A stretch of DNA of 64,000 bases from Tigriopus japonicus (taxonomy: Eukaryota > Arthropoda > Copepoda > Harpacticoida > Harpacticidae): assembly GCA_010645155.1 (NCBI GenBank), contig JAAGOF010000109.1, forward strand, positions 1,274,042-1,338,041, in the 5' to 3' direction. Under the pieces are notes generated by a model that ran no database searches, was not told the origin of the DNA, and saw nothing but the letters and a program-made list of their open reading frames with translations. A program made the translations under genes and the position numbers. Below, one piece after another: positions 27,001 through 40,241 of this stretch (its first letter is position 1; each line of letters starts with the position of its first letter).

Positions 27001-30000
27001 ATAATTGAGTGCGCAACCCATGTGTCAATGCCATTGAATCTCCAAGGATTGGAAACCCTCAAGACAGATTCCTTCCTTCCGATCTGTTTGTACTCCATTT
27101 CTTACTCTTTTGTAGGTCAAGATCTGCGGACTTTTATGTCTGATATGCGCCGTATTATGCGTCGTGATCACGGTCACAACAACCGTGATCCACATGAACC
27201 GACTCCAAACCCTCCGTGAATGCGTCTATCAATCTGTGACCAAAACGTGCACTTGTTTCGCCGGGATTTTGGACCCGTTATCTCGGGATCCTGGGATGCA
27301 TTATGTGTTTGGTGGGACGCAAAACTGTGACGTCATCCATGGGATCTTGTACTCCTGTCTGCGAGCTTTGTTTGGGATCTCGGTCATTGGGATTTTGGTC
27401 TGCATTTTCTCGTGTATGTTGGTGTATCAGATATCAAGGTAATGTAAAAGAAGGAACTAGTCCATGAAACGGAAGTAACCACCGTCGCCTTTTTTCCCTG
27501 TTCCCTCACTTTTTAGTCATGAGAAGAAGAAGGAATACTGGGCCCAATTGGAACATCGCTGTCGCTTCCTCCATTCACATTCACAACATCCACATCAAAT
27601 GCGAGGAACAGGAGCTGGATCCAGATTTCCGCCTCATGCCACTCTGGTTCCCAATTCAATATCGGGGAATATGATCCACACTCCGGGTTCCATGTGTGAA
27701 TGCTGCAGTCCACACGAGGATGAGTGAGTATCTCTGTCCTTTTTTCCCCTAAGTTCCATCTCCTCGGGTTTTCGCTCTAATGTAGAAGACAATCATCCCA
27801 AGGCTTTACCAGACAAGACGGTCACGCCTCCCTGGTTTTGCTTGATTCTCGGGTTCCTTAGAGTTGGTTGCTAGCTGGCTCTTTTTGTTGTTGGGTATTG
27901 ATTTAGGGTGTCGCACAAGCAATGTCCTTCTCTCTTTTTCTCAATGTCCTGGCACCAACTTGGAACAAAAGTTTTGGGTCCGTTTTCAGAAAAGAACTTG
28001 TCATACATAGCGAGGAACAATCTTGTCTCATAGGCTGAGCTGAAGTGGCTCTGACGAGTTATTCGACCATAAGTCCTCCATTTCCTGCGCTCAAATCCTT
28101 TGGATCAAACACCAATTTTTCCACATCCCTGGCTTTTCCTTAGGACCTCAATCTAGTACTTCTGTTCCTTCCTTGGTTGTGACTCCAAAGTGGAGCGAGG
28201 TAGCTCAGCAACCATTTTGCGTACCATTAGGAAATTCCTTTCGCTCATAATTTTCAAACTTTGACAGGCCAAATTGGAATAAGCCCCTTGAATATCCACT
28301 TGGCTCTATCTTGCGTGCTCCGTTTAATAACTTGAATGCAAGAACTCTACTTGCTCGAAAGTGCTTCGATGAACAAAGCTTCTGAGAATAGTTCGAGGGA
28401 CAGTACCACTGGTACAATAATCCCTTCTGACCATGCTTAACAGAGTATTCACAAGACAATGGTTAGAAATGGCTGTGTGGGCGGGAATGTCAGTAATGAA
28501 GTCAAGGGAAATGGAAACCCAGAAAGGCTGGACAACTGCCAGAATGATTCTATTTCGGAAGGTTGATGGCTCGGAAAGAAATGGCCGTGTATAGAGATGG
28601 ATGTGGTCGTCGAACCGGGCTCCCAATGCAGATATCGTAGAATCGTAGTACAAAGCAAGCTCATATGCTTGCTCATATAACTGTCGTCTTTCTCTCGTTC
28701 AAGTTGAATCCACTGCGTCATTTGCATATTCCATGAGTAGCGAATGAGCAAGAGAGATCGAGGGAAGACATGACTTCTTCAAGACTCTCATACCAAGACC
28801 AACTCAAGTCAAGAACATTTGATCTTGAGTGAAATTTGAACAAAATTGAGATGGAGCCTCTCGGTCTTCTCATTCGTTGCTTTTGGCATCAAGTTCATTC
28901 CGCTTTCCCACAACCATTTGTATTAATAATCTCGAAGATGGTAGCAAAAGAGAAAGAAGGTCTTACCTTGACATTAATCACCGAAGACGTTGCTCCTTCT
29001 CATCTAAATGTCAGCCAAGGGAAACCTAGAAATCAAGTAAAGAAATGAGAGGAGTTTAGAACGAATGTGCCCAAGTTTGAGTGGGTAATAGAAGAACAAC
29101 AGTCGGCAGATCATTTTCTTGTGGAAAAAACTTGGTACAAAACTTTCTTCCCGGGTCTCTTTCTTAACCCAACAAGAATAGTTTTTGTAGTTCAACCATA
29201 CCCGGAGCCCAAAGCGAGGCAAGTACGACTTAATTCAAGACCGTGGCCTTTTCTGCTCCCCAAAGTTTCTGGCCTTGCCGCCGCTTCTGATGGCGGTAAC
29301 GGTGTTCTCGAGAGAAAATTTATGGGCTGGAATTTCCCCCTTGGCTTTTATCTTAAGGAGAGGGGTTTTGATTACATGGCAATACTTCCCTCAGACTTTA
29401 TCCACCTTGGGGAAGGGTTTTTTTCTCGCCCATTACCACAGGTCTACTTTGGTATTTGAGTTGTCTTGAACAATCTTGCAAGATTTCAAAACCAACATAA
29501 ACTGGCCATGAAAATATACTTTTGAGCATTGAATCATAATTTATGACCTTCAATATCAAGAGAAAAAAAGTGGCCTCAATGCTAGGCCTAATTACTCCAT
29601 TGAGGCAACAAATTGCACGTATAAGAAACGAAGGACCATTCATGTTATACGTATAATGTCGAAACACATTCAAACACGTTCTACCTGGGTACTATATAGT
29701 ACTTTTATGGTAATGGGATTACATCCTTCTCTAGGAACCTTTGGACCACTCAATCATCCAGGGGTGCCAATCTCTATTCACCCAATCCAGTGCTCGCTCC
29801 ACTTCAAAGCCACATGCAAGGCAATGGCGAGCGGACATCCTCCAATTTGGGCCCACAGACCTCAAGTTCCAACGTGGTCCAAAGTCAGTCTTTCTCTTCA
29901 TTACGCTCATTCCGGAATTGGTTGCCTTCTTTTGGCAGGGCTGCCAACCCCGCTTCGTCTTCATCCAACAGGGTTCCAAGCAACTCTGGCCCAACTCAGC

Positions 30001-33000
30001 CGACCAATGAGAGTACCAATGATGGGTGAGTGAATCTGTTCATTAATTTTCATCTTTTTCCCCTTTTCCCGCACGAAATTCGAGGGCCTAGTGGGCTCTT
30101 TTGACTCATAGAAGACTTGATTAGACAAAGTCGAGCCTTGGTAATTGGATTAACTCCTGATTAAGGATTAAGTCAGATCAGGCAGGGTGGAAGGTGTATT
30201 CTGCGACACTCTGAAAGACATTCCTGGCAAATATTTGTGCTGACTGCTGGAAGAAGGAGTGAATACGAGGGGAATCTGAGGGGGACCAATCTGTGCGAAG
30301 AAACAACGCCAAGAAGTTGGTCTTCATGCGAGAAGTGTCAATATGTGACCCAGAAAAAGGCAATCCCTTTCGTAACGTCCTCTTTCTCTCTCATTCTCTG
30401 TCTCCCCCACCCATTTTGCTGTTCGTGTTCGTTCAAGCTCTGTCAACAACACATTTGGGCGGATTGGGATTAGGATGGAGGGGTGATAATCCAGCAGCCT
30501 TTTGTAAATGTTCTCTAGCCTCTAGCTGTGGTGAGGAATGCTGATCGAGAATAGGGTGCCCTCGTAAAGTCTCTAACTTTTGGCCAAACTTTTGGTATAT
30601 GATGTGAGTGAGATCAAGACAACTTGTAGTAGTAGAGGACTTATCATGACTTCAAGAAGTGTGTCGTTGACCCAAAATGGAACGAGTTTGTTGTTCGCCT
30701 TCGTTCCAGATGCGCCATCAAGACTAGTTCCTACGGCAATTTCTCACCTCTTTGGACAGAAAGGGGGGACGAACATCAAGATTCCTGGCGGCCATTGTAG
30801 TCCATTTCTCAAATTGCCTTGTACAATCTCATTACGACAGCCATTCATCTCTCGTTCTTTTGGTCCTTTCTTAGGAATCCTGGCCAGGGAAGCAATCACC
30901 CATGGCGGAGATCCGTCCAAATGCCTGCGGAAGCCACTTATGGATTTCATCAGCGAGTCTATCCAGCCTCTTGTCATTATCTATCGTCGCTCCTTAATCC
31001 CACCCATGGGTTGACCCTTCCACAGTATGTTTGGGATCCACCTCCTCCCTATTCCAACCCTAATCCTCATGAAGATCAATGCACAAGTGAAGGAGCCGAT
31101 GCAAGTGTTCCAAATCCCAATGGAAATGGCCAATCTGGGAATCAAATCTCAACTGAGCCCAGGAGTGCCAACATGGCCGCCAACAATTGCCAAGGAGGTG
31201 AGTTGTCTCAAGTTCTATTAAGATCAAGCAAACGTCTGTCTCTGCTGGAATTGTAAGCAAGATGCGTCAAAACTGCGAACGTCCTCCCTTGCTTTTTTCG
31301 CCATGGAACCGTTCCATTTTCCATTGTGAGTCTCGCCAGGTATCCCTTGTCCCTCTTTAAAAACCGGGTAAAAGAGGGGGATTCTTTTGATAAAAAGCTG
31401 GTGCTTCGCTTTCTTTCTACCCCTCGATCCCAAAAGAGGGGGAACTTGCAGATCCAAGGTTCAGGTTCGGTGTTAAAAGAATGGAAAACGGTTGGTCCTG
31501 GTATCAACATAAAATCCAAATATGGGTTTCATACCAATGGTTATTTGGTTCTCGACTACCAAAGCTGAGCTGGTAACGCCTGACAGCAGCTGACAACCTG
31601 CAAGGGGTCATTATCATAAAACCAGGCTGCTATTCTGGAACGAATGCCGTGGATCCATTGAGGATCCCGGGAAAGTCTTCGCAAATTTTCCAATAAATTG
31701 CCTCCAACCCTTTCTCATTGTGCGTTACGACATTAAAGGACAATTTACTTGATGCCTATCCAAGTGGTTCTGAGAACTTTTTGTTCGAGCGCACCCCTTC
31801 TTGTCGGTGGGAACCCTTTTAATATTCACAGGATGGCAATCTAAAGTTGGCAAGGAAACAATTTCGTTCAGCCAACGAACGAGCCTCTTAACTTGGACCA
31901 AACTCGAGGTTGAGGATAAAGTATGGTGACTTGAAATGCTCGACAATACCAAGTGGTTGGTTGCAGGACCATTGACAGCCCAAAGGAAGGCAGAAATTTT
32001 CGATGCATAAATTTGAGAGCGGACCACAATCCAAACAGCTTGGACCCATTTTCTAGGATCAGTTGTGAAAGCACTATTCATGAATATTCGTGACAAGATT
32101 TTGAGCTTCATATTCAAGTAGGTTTTCATGGATCATTTTAGGGAGATTTATGGAACGCCGTTCACTTTGATGAATGGCATCATTTAGAGTAGCACGTCAA
32201 CGCCAAGATTACGTCGTTCTAACCGTTCAATTTTGCTCTTCAGGAATGGCAGGATCCAACCCAGGCTCTAATCCAGGGCAGAATAACCATGCACAAGAAC
32301 ATCACCACCAACAACCAGCTCAAAGTCCTATGAGTGCGTTGCCCACCTCGACGTCAAGTGCCAGTAGTCCATCTTCCTCCACACCTCGGACTTCCAAATC
32401 TGGATTGCTACCATCTCTTCCTGCTCCACCTCAAAACGGGGATGTGATTACGGAAGACCTCACTATTCACAGTGGCATGCATCTTTACGAAAAAGCCGGC
32501 AATGGGACGTATAGTCTGCCCAGTCGTCGAGTCAAGAAACGGAAACCCGCGGCCAATGATTTCACAAAATCCGTGACCGATTTGGCAACCCCATCGAGTT
32601 TGAATGAAGAAGAAGTTTTGGTGCAGGAAGTGAGGCAAAAACTGAATGCTTTGCTGCTTTACAAATACCAACATTCGAAGACCACAAAAGACCTTGCAGA
32701 GGTCAGACAAGCGCTGCAGAGCCTACAAACGGGTGGAAATCGAAATATTTACGGGAAGATTCCCTTATCTGAGGCTCGAAAGCATAGCTTTCCCAACCTT
32801 GGCATGTCAAGTTTAGTACGAAACAAAGGAGGTGCTCATCCAGCCGGAAGTACCAGCAGAAATAGGAACTCAACATCCTCGGGTAAGATATCAAAAACAA
32901 CGCTTCCATGAACATCATCATCACCAGAAGTTTTGACGTAGTTCCTTTTTCTTTCTTATTATGTGCTTCTAAACAACCTTTGATCTAGGATCTTACCATA

Positions 33001-35680
33001 CGAAAACAACTCTCATAAAGACATCTTTTGAGAAACCCTGATTTCCATTTCAGGTACAAGCTCAGTGGAGAACAAGTATGAGACCATCGAGAAAAGCCTC
33101 AGTCCATACAAAATTAGCAACAATGCCATAAACAACAATCCTGAGCCAACAACCAGTTCACCTTCTGTGGCACCTCATCCTCCAAACGTGAATATTTCGA
33201 TCCGAAAGCAACTTCAATTGAACCATAATGGTTCAGCATGTCAAAGTCCTCCAATGGAGTCTCCGTCAAAGCTGACTCTTCAGAAACTTCTACAATTGGC
33301 AGCCTCCTCTCCAGCCTCTTCAGGATCTCCACTCCCAAGGGATCTAGCACTATATCAACGAGAGGGTGAGCTCGGTGGGTTCGGAGGCCGCTTCTCTGCT
33401 TTGTCATCGCCCGCATCTTCGTCATCTCATTACGCTCAGATATCGCCTTTGAGGGGAATTGGTATGCCCAGGATGACACCGACGTACTTCCAGGTACTTC
33501 CTTTTCATCCCTTTCCCTTCCCCCTTTGACAGGTCTTGGTCTAATCTTTGTCTTGACTTGGAAATTTTGAATTACCTTGCCTCGAGATAGATCAAGAGGG
33601 AGGACTCTGTTTGGGTTCGGGAAATCAAAATTCAGAGGGGAAGAAAGATGATGGAACACGTTTCGAGATCCCGTTTCTGATCGCGTACAGAAGAAGTTGT
33701 TGCTCCCTTCCTTGAGAATATTCCCTTTAGCTTGGTTTTCCGGGCTCGTGTTTGTATCTGAGATGATGGAAATAGGTCGGTCATTGGTCGAATGGTTAAT
33801 GAGAAGTGGGGGACTCGGAATTGGGTGGTGGAAGGGTCGTTATGACGATCCAAGCAATAGGGGAGGACTCCCAGGTGACAATGTGTGGCACCCTCTCATT
33901 CTAAAGACGTTTCTGCACTAGTTTCTTACACACTATTCTTAGTTAAGAAGGAAGGTTCAGGTTGTGTCCCATTTACGTAGAGCCTAATCTAGTTCCCCAC
34001 TGTAACCTCAACAACTTTCAAGGATCCTGCTCTGCGTTTGCAATGGATGTTGCCTTGCACTGTCCAATTCGAGCAAAATTAATGGGGGACACACGTGGCT
34101 CCGTTGAAAAGTATGATTCATGCTAAACTTTGCAAGTGGGACACTTTCTTGGAACGTTATGATCCCTTTTGTAATCATGGGGGCTTAGCATTTCTCCAAA
34201 TATTTCCCCATTTCTGGCGAACAGAATGTGAGGGAGGGGGGGACAAGATCCAATGAGATGAGGGTGTCTAGGGCAATTTCATACAAGACACGATAAATTG
34301 GTATTAAGGGACTCTGAGTATCTCTCCTTTTGTCGGTTTGCAATGGCCTCAACACTTGCGCCTCAGAAAGAATCCCCTCCCTATGGGCCACACCAATCCA
34401 TGATGGAATTTGGAGACAGGGGTGGTGAGTCATTCTTAAATTGCAAGAATGGGGATGGAGGGAAAACCAACCAATGTAGGAAAAGTTCTTCGGGCTTGAT
34501 ACATTATGTGCGTTCTATTGGTTTAGAACTCCAACCCTTGCAAAGCCAAAAGTATTTGTTGAGTAAATACTGTATTCAGGGGAAATTTATACTCTCTACA
34601 CACGTCGGAAGCGCATACAAAGTATGTGTTTGATTTGCGGGAGGTTAAGATTGCCGAGCTGCTCTACGTATTCCTTTCATTTAAACCCACCCTTGATAGT
34701 TTGGAGTGTGGCAAACGCCATGGCAGTTGCATAAGTGGTAATGTTGGAAGGATCTCTTGCTCCAAAGTGATGCCCTCACTTTCTTTTATGGCCCCATGGT
34801 ATTACGAGCCTTTCCAGTTCGGAACGAAAAACTCGCCAAACGGATCAAGTTTGTTCGCTCGGCCAAACCAGAAGAAAGGAAATAGAGCAACGGATCAACG
34901 AGTCAGGAGGTTTAACAAAAACTTTCAAGATCATTAGTGTAACATCTGAGCAAAGCTATTTGTCAAAGCCATCATGCAAGGATAACACGTTCTTATCTTC
35001 TCTAAAGGTTTTTTTCCCTTTCCTGCTTGTTCAACAACACATCTCATGGTGTTCTTTCTATTCTTTAGGAACTTCACCGTCAGGATGTCCTACATAACCA
35101 TCCAACCCGAAATCAAAGCCCCTTGGCCATGAAGGCCACTAATACTCACTTGGTTACCGCCTCTTCCGAATCCAGATTGGCCACCAATGACTTAGCCCAA
35201 GGGAACTCCCACCCTGGACAAAACTTGCTGAAACAGGTGTCCCAGAGTGCGATACAACTGAACAACCAGAACTTGCTCAAACTCCAGGAAATCAAATGGT
35301 GCTTCCAGCCTCAAAATAGGTACGACCTCAACGACAACATATCGAAATCCGACCCGAAAATCGCTCAAAAGGTGGACTTACAAACGGCTGCCACAGGACA
35401 TCCTTTGAGGGTCGGTCACCAGCATGGTGGACTCAGTAGGGTTGCCAGATCGGTGCCTGGCTCTGCAAATCACACGCCAGTCAAGCATGTCATGCCTGAT
35501 TGTGTCTACTTGAGGCCTGAACAGAACATCCCTGAAATATTCGCCTCAACCAACTTCAAGCCAATCGGTGGCGGGGGTGATGAACGGTCGAGATTGTCCG
35601 ATCCCAAGAATAAGCGAATCCCGAATACAAGGATATCTAGGGATGATATTGTGGTAACCATGCGCAGCGCCCACGTCTAA
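21039..35680 (+). CDS. ENTREP/FAM189-like multi-pass membrane protein with PPxY motif
   Basis: Nine coding exons keep frame from ATG to stop: 21039-21297, 24720-25084, 27116-27438, 27517-27723, 29735-30025, 30875-31197, 32244-32882, 33054-33493, 35069-35680, giving 1152 aa. An in-frame TGA lies just before the ATG in the same exon, which fixes the start. The N-terminus is Ser/Pro-rich with an SH3-type ALPPRPP, then His and Pro runs. Hydrophobic segments lie near residues 168-188, 211-235 and 285-313. Between the last two is a Cys-containing loop with VIHMNRLQTLREC and KTCTC; after them SHEKKKEYW begins a long cytoplasmic tail. A PPPPY motif near residue 535 fits binding to WW domains. Vertebrate ENTREP (FAM189) proteins are endosomal and recruit the ITCH ubiquitin ligase through such motifs. 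The family call rests on remembered similarity of exons 3-4. The tail is low-complexity and poorly conserved. An ATTAAA follows near 35764. Confidence 0.7.
21298..24719 (+). other. Large first coding intron of the ENTREP-like gene
   Basis: A 3.4-kb intron between exons 1 and 2. ORFs in it lack domains and would disturb the frame. I see no nested gene. The other long introns of this gene (25085-27115, 27724-29734, 30026-30874, 31198-32243, 33494-35068) are likewise without supported coding content. Confidence 0.6.
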
Positions 35681-35911
35681 CCATTCAGCAATCCCTGCTT
35701 TCAATTCATTCCTCGTTACACAAGTTATCTACTATGGTTGTTGAACTTTAGACGCCTAACTATATTAAATTGAACTTATATGACACACCATTCAGCTTGC
35801 GCTTTATATTTCATTCGATACTGAATTAGATATCGTAAAATGAGATCAGACGTTGCATATTCCAAAAGCGAAGGTGAAGCCGTGAGCAATTATTTTCCGT
35901 TCTTGAAAGCC

Positions 35912-37858
35912 CTAAACGTCTCTGTACACACGGGTGATCTCGGCAGCCACGCCATTTTGAGTGGGTAAGCTAGATAACCGTTGACCCGTTGATGTGGTGA
36001 GTAAAGTAGCCGATGGAGCAGTCGAAGCAGCCGTGATTGTGTATCTAACTCCTCCGGGAGATTGTCTCTGGTGAAGTCCTGCCAAGAGGCTGCTCCGGTA
36101 ATTGTCCATATTGGCACTATTGATTCCGCCAACCGAGTGACCCGGACCTCCCCGAGTTAGCTGCAGAGGTTGGGCTTCACGTCCGGCTCTATCCGAGGCT
36201 GCTAACAAATGGACCGTGCTCAAATTGGGTTCGGAACGTGCCACGGTCATTCCAGCAGTGGTGCACGTGTTTCGGTGAGACAGATCTGCGGCAGATAGGT
36301 ACAAGGTTTGCTGGGGACGGGCTCGATCCGCGTCCTCCCTCGGATATCCCGAGGGATAAGATGGCGATGAGCCGTATATCGAAGCGGCTGATAGGGAATT
36401 CACAGCCGAAGCGTGCAAGTTGTGCTTATTGGCGGTGCTCGGCAAGGCAGGAGTACGATAGTAGGCAGTGGAAATTGTACTTCGAGGTGGAGATGGGGAT
36501 CTTGAAGACAAAGTGGCTCGAATGAAGTTGAATTTTAAGACTGTTTGCTTGGAGATCATGGACTTACCTTTGGCGCTTTAAAGTGGCTAAGTTTTGAGGT
36601 TGATTCAGGGACGCTGCAGCATTGACCTGCGAAATAGTCGGGGCCAGGAGCATATGGGGATGATGTGGCTTCATGTATTGGATTCCGGACGTGGCTCTTT
36701 GAACTGGCTGTTGCATGTAGATATTACTATGAGACACGTCCTTGCTTCGACGGCGGTCATCCTCGTACAGTACCTAAGAAAACAATGGTGATATTACCCT
36801 TACGAATTTTGGGAAGAGGGCAAAAAAAATCGTTGCATGCACGTATCAAACGAAGTGAATAAGCAAATGGTGCGACAGAAATAGAAGAAAAGACAACTAA
36901 ATAAGACATTTGGTCAAACAAATCTCATGGTGAAACAGTAATACTAGAATAACTCAAAGAAAAGCAATTACAGCATCCGCATTAGTTCCGGCTATGACCT
37001 TTTTCAGGGTGTGAAAAAGTTGATGTTTCTCTTCTTTGAGCTGAGCCAACTTGATTTCTAATGAACTGATTTCATTTCGAGTGTCCACTAAAGTTTTGGC
37101 CTCTTGTTTCTTCTTTGTCTCCCTTTGAATCTTTTGACGCTCCACCTGAAAATGAAAATTTGCCATTTCGTAAAAAAAATTCAAGACATCAAAAAGGAGC
37201 TCAACTAAAACTAGGATTATTTTACGTAGTCATTAACCTATGGAGCTCCATCGACATTTATCTGTATCAGAGCATAACGCTCCGAAATCAGAAATGCTGT
37301 TGAAGAGGGGACGTAGGTTTTTTATTAATCCCTAACATTTGCGATTTAAATGTTTACTTCGCTCAAGGATCGGACGATTTGGGCAACAAGTTTCTAACAA
37401 ACACGGTTATAAAATTAAAAAGAGGTTGAGTTTCTATTAGCTCATTCTGAACATACATTTGGGCCCGTCTGTAACTATTTTACAAGACTGCCAATTTTTG
37501 AAATGATTTTACCGTTGTATCTACCATTTCTGTCTATTTATTGGTCATATTTCTATTTTAGGGCTCTAAAAGCTTTGCTTTTTTTGCCAGAAATCTGCAC
37601 CCTGACAAATGGGACGCAAATGTACGTGGACAGCTCAAAACTCACCTCTTGGGTTTTGTCCAACATTTGCTTCTTCTTCTGTCTCTCTTTGATCACATGG
37701 GCTCTTAGGGCCTCCCATGTGGCCCTAGGCATCTTTGGGCGCTCTATGAACAATGAAGGCACTTTTTCCGTGGGTCCCCCTAGTGCTATGGGATGGCCTG
37801 AGGGCCCATGGGACGACCCAGTCCCAGCATTGGAGTGACTAACGCCACCTGAAGACAT
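35912..37858 (-). CDS. GPS2: GPS2-like co-repressor subunit, copy A
   Basis: GPS2 is a subunit of the nuclear NCoR/SMRT-HDAC3 co-repressor complex, and its N-terminal coiled coil makes the contacts. Exons on the minus strand are 37858-37646, 37145-36999, 36773-36568 and 36500-35912, all in frame, giving 384 aa. Residues 38-51 contain the family start motif ERPKMPRATWEAL, followed by a Lys/Arg/Gln/Glu-rich coiled coil across exon 2 ending LAQLKEEKHQLFHTLKK, which closely matches the vertebrate segment LALQEEKHQLFLQLKKV. Exon 3 starts VLYEDDRRR. The C-terminal two thirds is Ser/Ala/Tyr-rich and probably disordered. Copy B lies 530 bp upstream on the same strand. The last-exon acceptor was placed to give RSPSPPR, matching copy B; a nearby upstream acceptor would add residues. 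The 3' end faces the ENTREP-like gene, 231 bp away. Confidence 0.82.
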
Positions 37859-38388
37859 TTTTAAATTCTTACTCTACCGCTCATCCACAAAAGGGATCCA
37901 CGGTTTCTCACAGGTTCCTTTTGTAGTGTTCTACCCAACCCAAAGAAAGGGGGCGAAGCAAACAGTCAAACAAAGGAAAGCTGGCCAATCAGCGAGCTGA
38001 TTCCTACCCATTGACCAATCAGAATCGCGAATACCGTCGCGAGCAATGCCAAAAGAGCGGCAATTTGAAATGGAACATTGTATTCAAATCGACAAGAGGG
38101 ACATAGACACATTGCACAGAAAAATATGATATGAAATAGGGCGTAATCTCTGATTTGGGAGCCGCAACATGGAGCGACTGTAACAGCTCACTAAAATAAT
38201 ATTTTCTCTTTCACTTTTGGTAAAATATGACATTCCAACAACATCATTTTTTTTCATGGGTTTCAAACGTATTTAAAGTACACTCAAACATTGATAGTCC
38301 TATTCTTTATGGGCATTGCAAGTGAATATCACTTTGGCCTTGCCAAAATGAGACGAGGAAAAAGTTCTTGAACTGACACTGACACGTT

Positions 38389-39633
38389 TTACACCTCTCT
38401 CTGGTAAAGTCGGGGCATGCCTTGAGGAAGAGGTCCACCTTGAGGCGGTCCAGTCTGTGGGGGAACATTGGCCAATCTCGGCACCCCATGCAGGACTCCG
38501 ACCGAGGTCGTAGTAGACGCATTAGGGTATCTGAGGGCCGTTGATCGGGGATATCCCGCCATGATAGAGCCTCGGAAATTGTCGGCCGATTGGGGAGCCA
38601 CCCCATGCGACACCCCTAAGTTCATAGGGACACTTCTTGGGGGCACAACATTTGTATAATTGACCCGTGACGCGGTGGTTTGAGACAGATATGGGTGCTT
38701 GTTGCGATCAGCCTCCTCCCTGGAAATACTAGGATACATCTGGTAGTTGGCATGGTTGCCGTACATGGCTGATGCCGAGGCTACGGCTGAGTTATATTTG
38801 GCAGGTCCGCCCTGAGTGGCCACTGTAATTGGGGTCCGATAATAGGCCGATGAGATGCCAGCTCTGGGTGGTGATGGTGATCGGGCTCGTTTCTGATAGT
38901 TGGTCACTTGTTGTTGTGGCTGAGACGAAGGCGTTCCTTGGGCTAGAAGCATGTGGGGATGGGGTTTCATGTATTGCTGGTTGGGATTGGGCCTCACACT
39001 CGGCTGGAGATACATCTGAGGCTGACTGACATCTTTAATCCGACGGCGATCATCTTCATAGAGGACCTATGGGAATAAATCATGTTTGGAGACATGACAT
39101 CCATTGAAACATTCATATTCATAACCGTACCTTCTTCAATGCGTGAAAGAGTTGAAGCTTTTCTTCTTTGAGTTGAGCCAATTTGGTTTGGAGATTGTTG
39201 ATCTCCGACTTGGTATCCTCCAATGTCTTGGCCTCTTGCATCTTCTTCGTCTCTCTCTGAATCTTTTGCCTTTCCACCTGTCGAGCAAAACCTCATTTTC
39301 AACAAAAATGTCTTAATAGTCCAAAAACATCTAGTGTAGATACCTCTTGAGTTTTATCTTGTTCCTGCTTCTTTCTCTGTCTTTCTCTCAAGATATGATT
39401 CCGTAAAGCATCCCACGTGGCTCTAGGCATCTTGGGCCTTTCAATGAAGAGCGAGGGCAATTTTTCTGTCGGGCCTCCATGACATCCAGAATGACCTAGA
39501 AATATTTAGTTATTTGATAACCCTAACCATCTCTTCAATTTATTACTACAATGCTTCTTCATGCTAAAATACCTGAATTGGCATGGGATGATCCACCTCC
39601 AGAGTTGTTATGATGAGCTCCTCCCGATGACAT
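38389..39633 (-). CDS. GPS2: GPS2-like co-repressor subunit, copy B
   Basis: Exons on the minus strand are 39633-39573, 39495-39344, 39277-39131 and 39066-38389, in frame, giving 345 aa. The order of modules equals copy A: GPTEKLPSLFIERPKMPRATW, coiled coil (about 80 percent identical over the shared 49-residue exon), VLYEDDRRR, then a Pro/Gln/Ser-rich tail with RARSPSPPR and AYYRTP. Gene structure differs: B has an intron inside the N-terminal Ser/Gly stretch that A lacks, and B has no intron before SPSPPR, where A has one. B is the 5' member of the tandem pair. It would serve the same nuclear co-repressor role; whether A and B differ in expression cannot be seen here. Confidence 0.82.
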
Positions 39634-40061
39634 GGTCAGATCTGGGATGTTGGAAACGGGCGAAAATGATCAAAACCACTTAACTTACATAGTAGTGGGC
39701 GAGTGTGGTTCCTGTAATATATAACCTGAAGTGAGTTCTTGTTCTCTGTGCGACGTAGACCACTCACTTTCAGCCAGACTTTTCTCCGAATAGGGCTGTC
39801 ATGAGAAAATAAAAAGTGATTTAGATGTCTGTAGGATTGTCAAAATTCAAGAACAAATATCTTATTCCTTCCAATAAGATAGGGTTTGATACGAAATAGA
39901 GAGAAGGTTAAAAAATACTCACATCATTTCCTCATGGTTGTAAGAAGTTGAGTGCGAAGTGCAGACTTTCTCCTTGTGTACCACAGTACTCATCGGTTCA
40001 TGATTGCCAGATGCGAGTTTTTGGTGCCACTTTTGTTGGCTAGTTTTCTATAATGGCAATA
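39634..40061. other. 5' flank of GPS2 copy B
   Basis: No coding exon seen. It should hold the promoter and 5' UTR of copy B on the minus strand. Confidence 0.4.
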
Positions 40062-40241
40062 CAGTCAACTTTACTTCGGATATAAGGGACCCGGCGGGAC
40101 CACCGAAATTCGTCCCTTATATCCGACTGTCCCTTATATCCGACCGAAATATCATGGAAATCGATCATCCGGACCTTCCAAAACAGTCCCTTATAAGCGA
40201 AAATCCCTTATATCCGGGTCCCTTTTATCCGAAGTTGACTG
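40062..40241. mobile_element. Small non-autonomous inverted-repeat element (MITE-like)
   Basis: A 180-bp block begins with CAGTCAACTT and ends with AAGTTGACTG. The arms continue as CGGATATAAGGGACCCGG on the left and the complement of CGGATAAAAGGGACCCGG on the right, with one 5-base insertion on the left. The unit CCCTTATATCCG and close variants recur several times inside. CAGT-starting TIRs with this kind of core are typical of pogo/Tigger-type DNA transposon derivatives. A clear TA target duplication is not present on both sides. No transposase is encoded. Confidence 0.7.

Noticed and set aside
29656..30033. 125-codon ORF over exon 5 of the ENTREP-like gene
   Set aside because: Other frame of a real exon; the chosen frame fits the phases on both sides.
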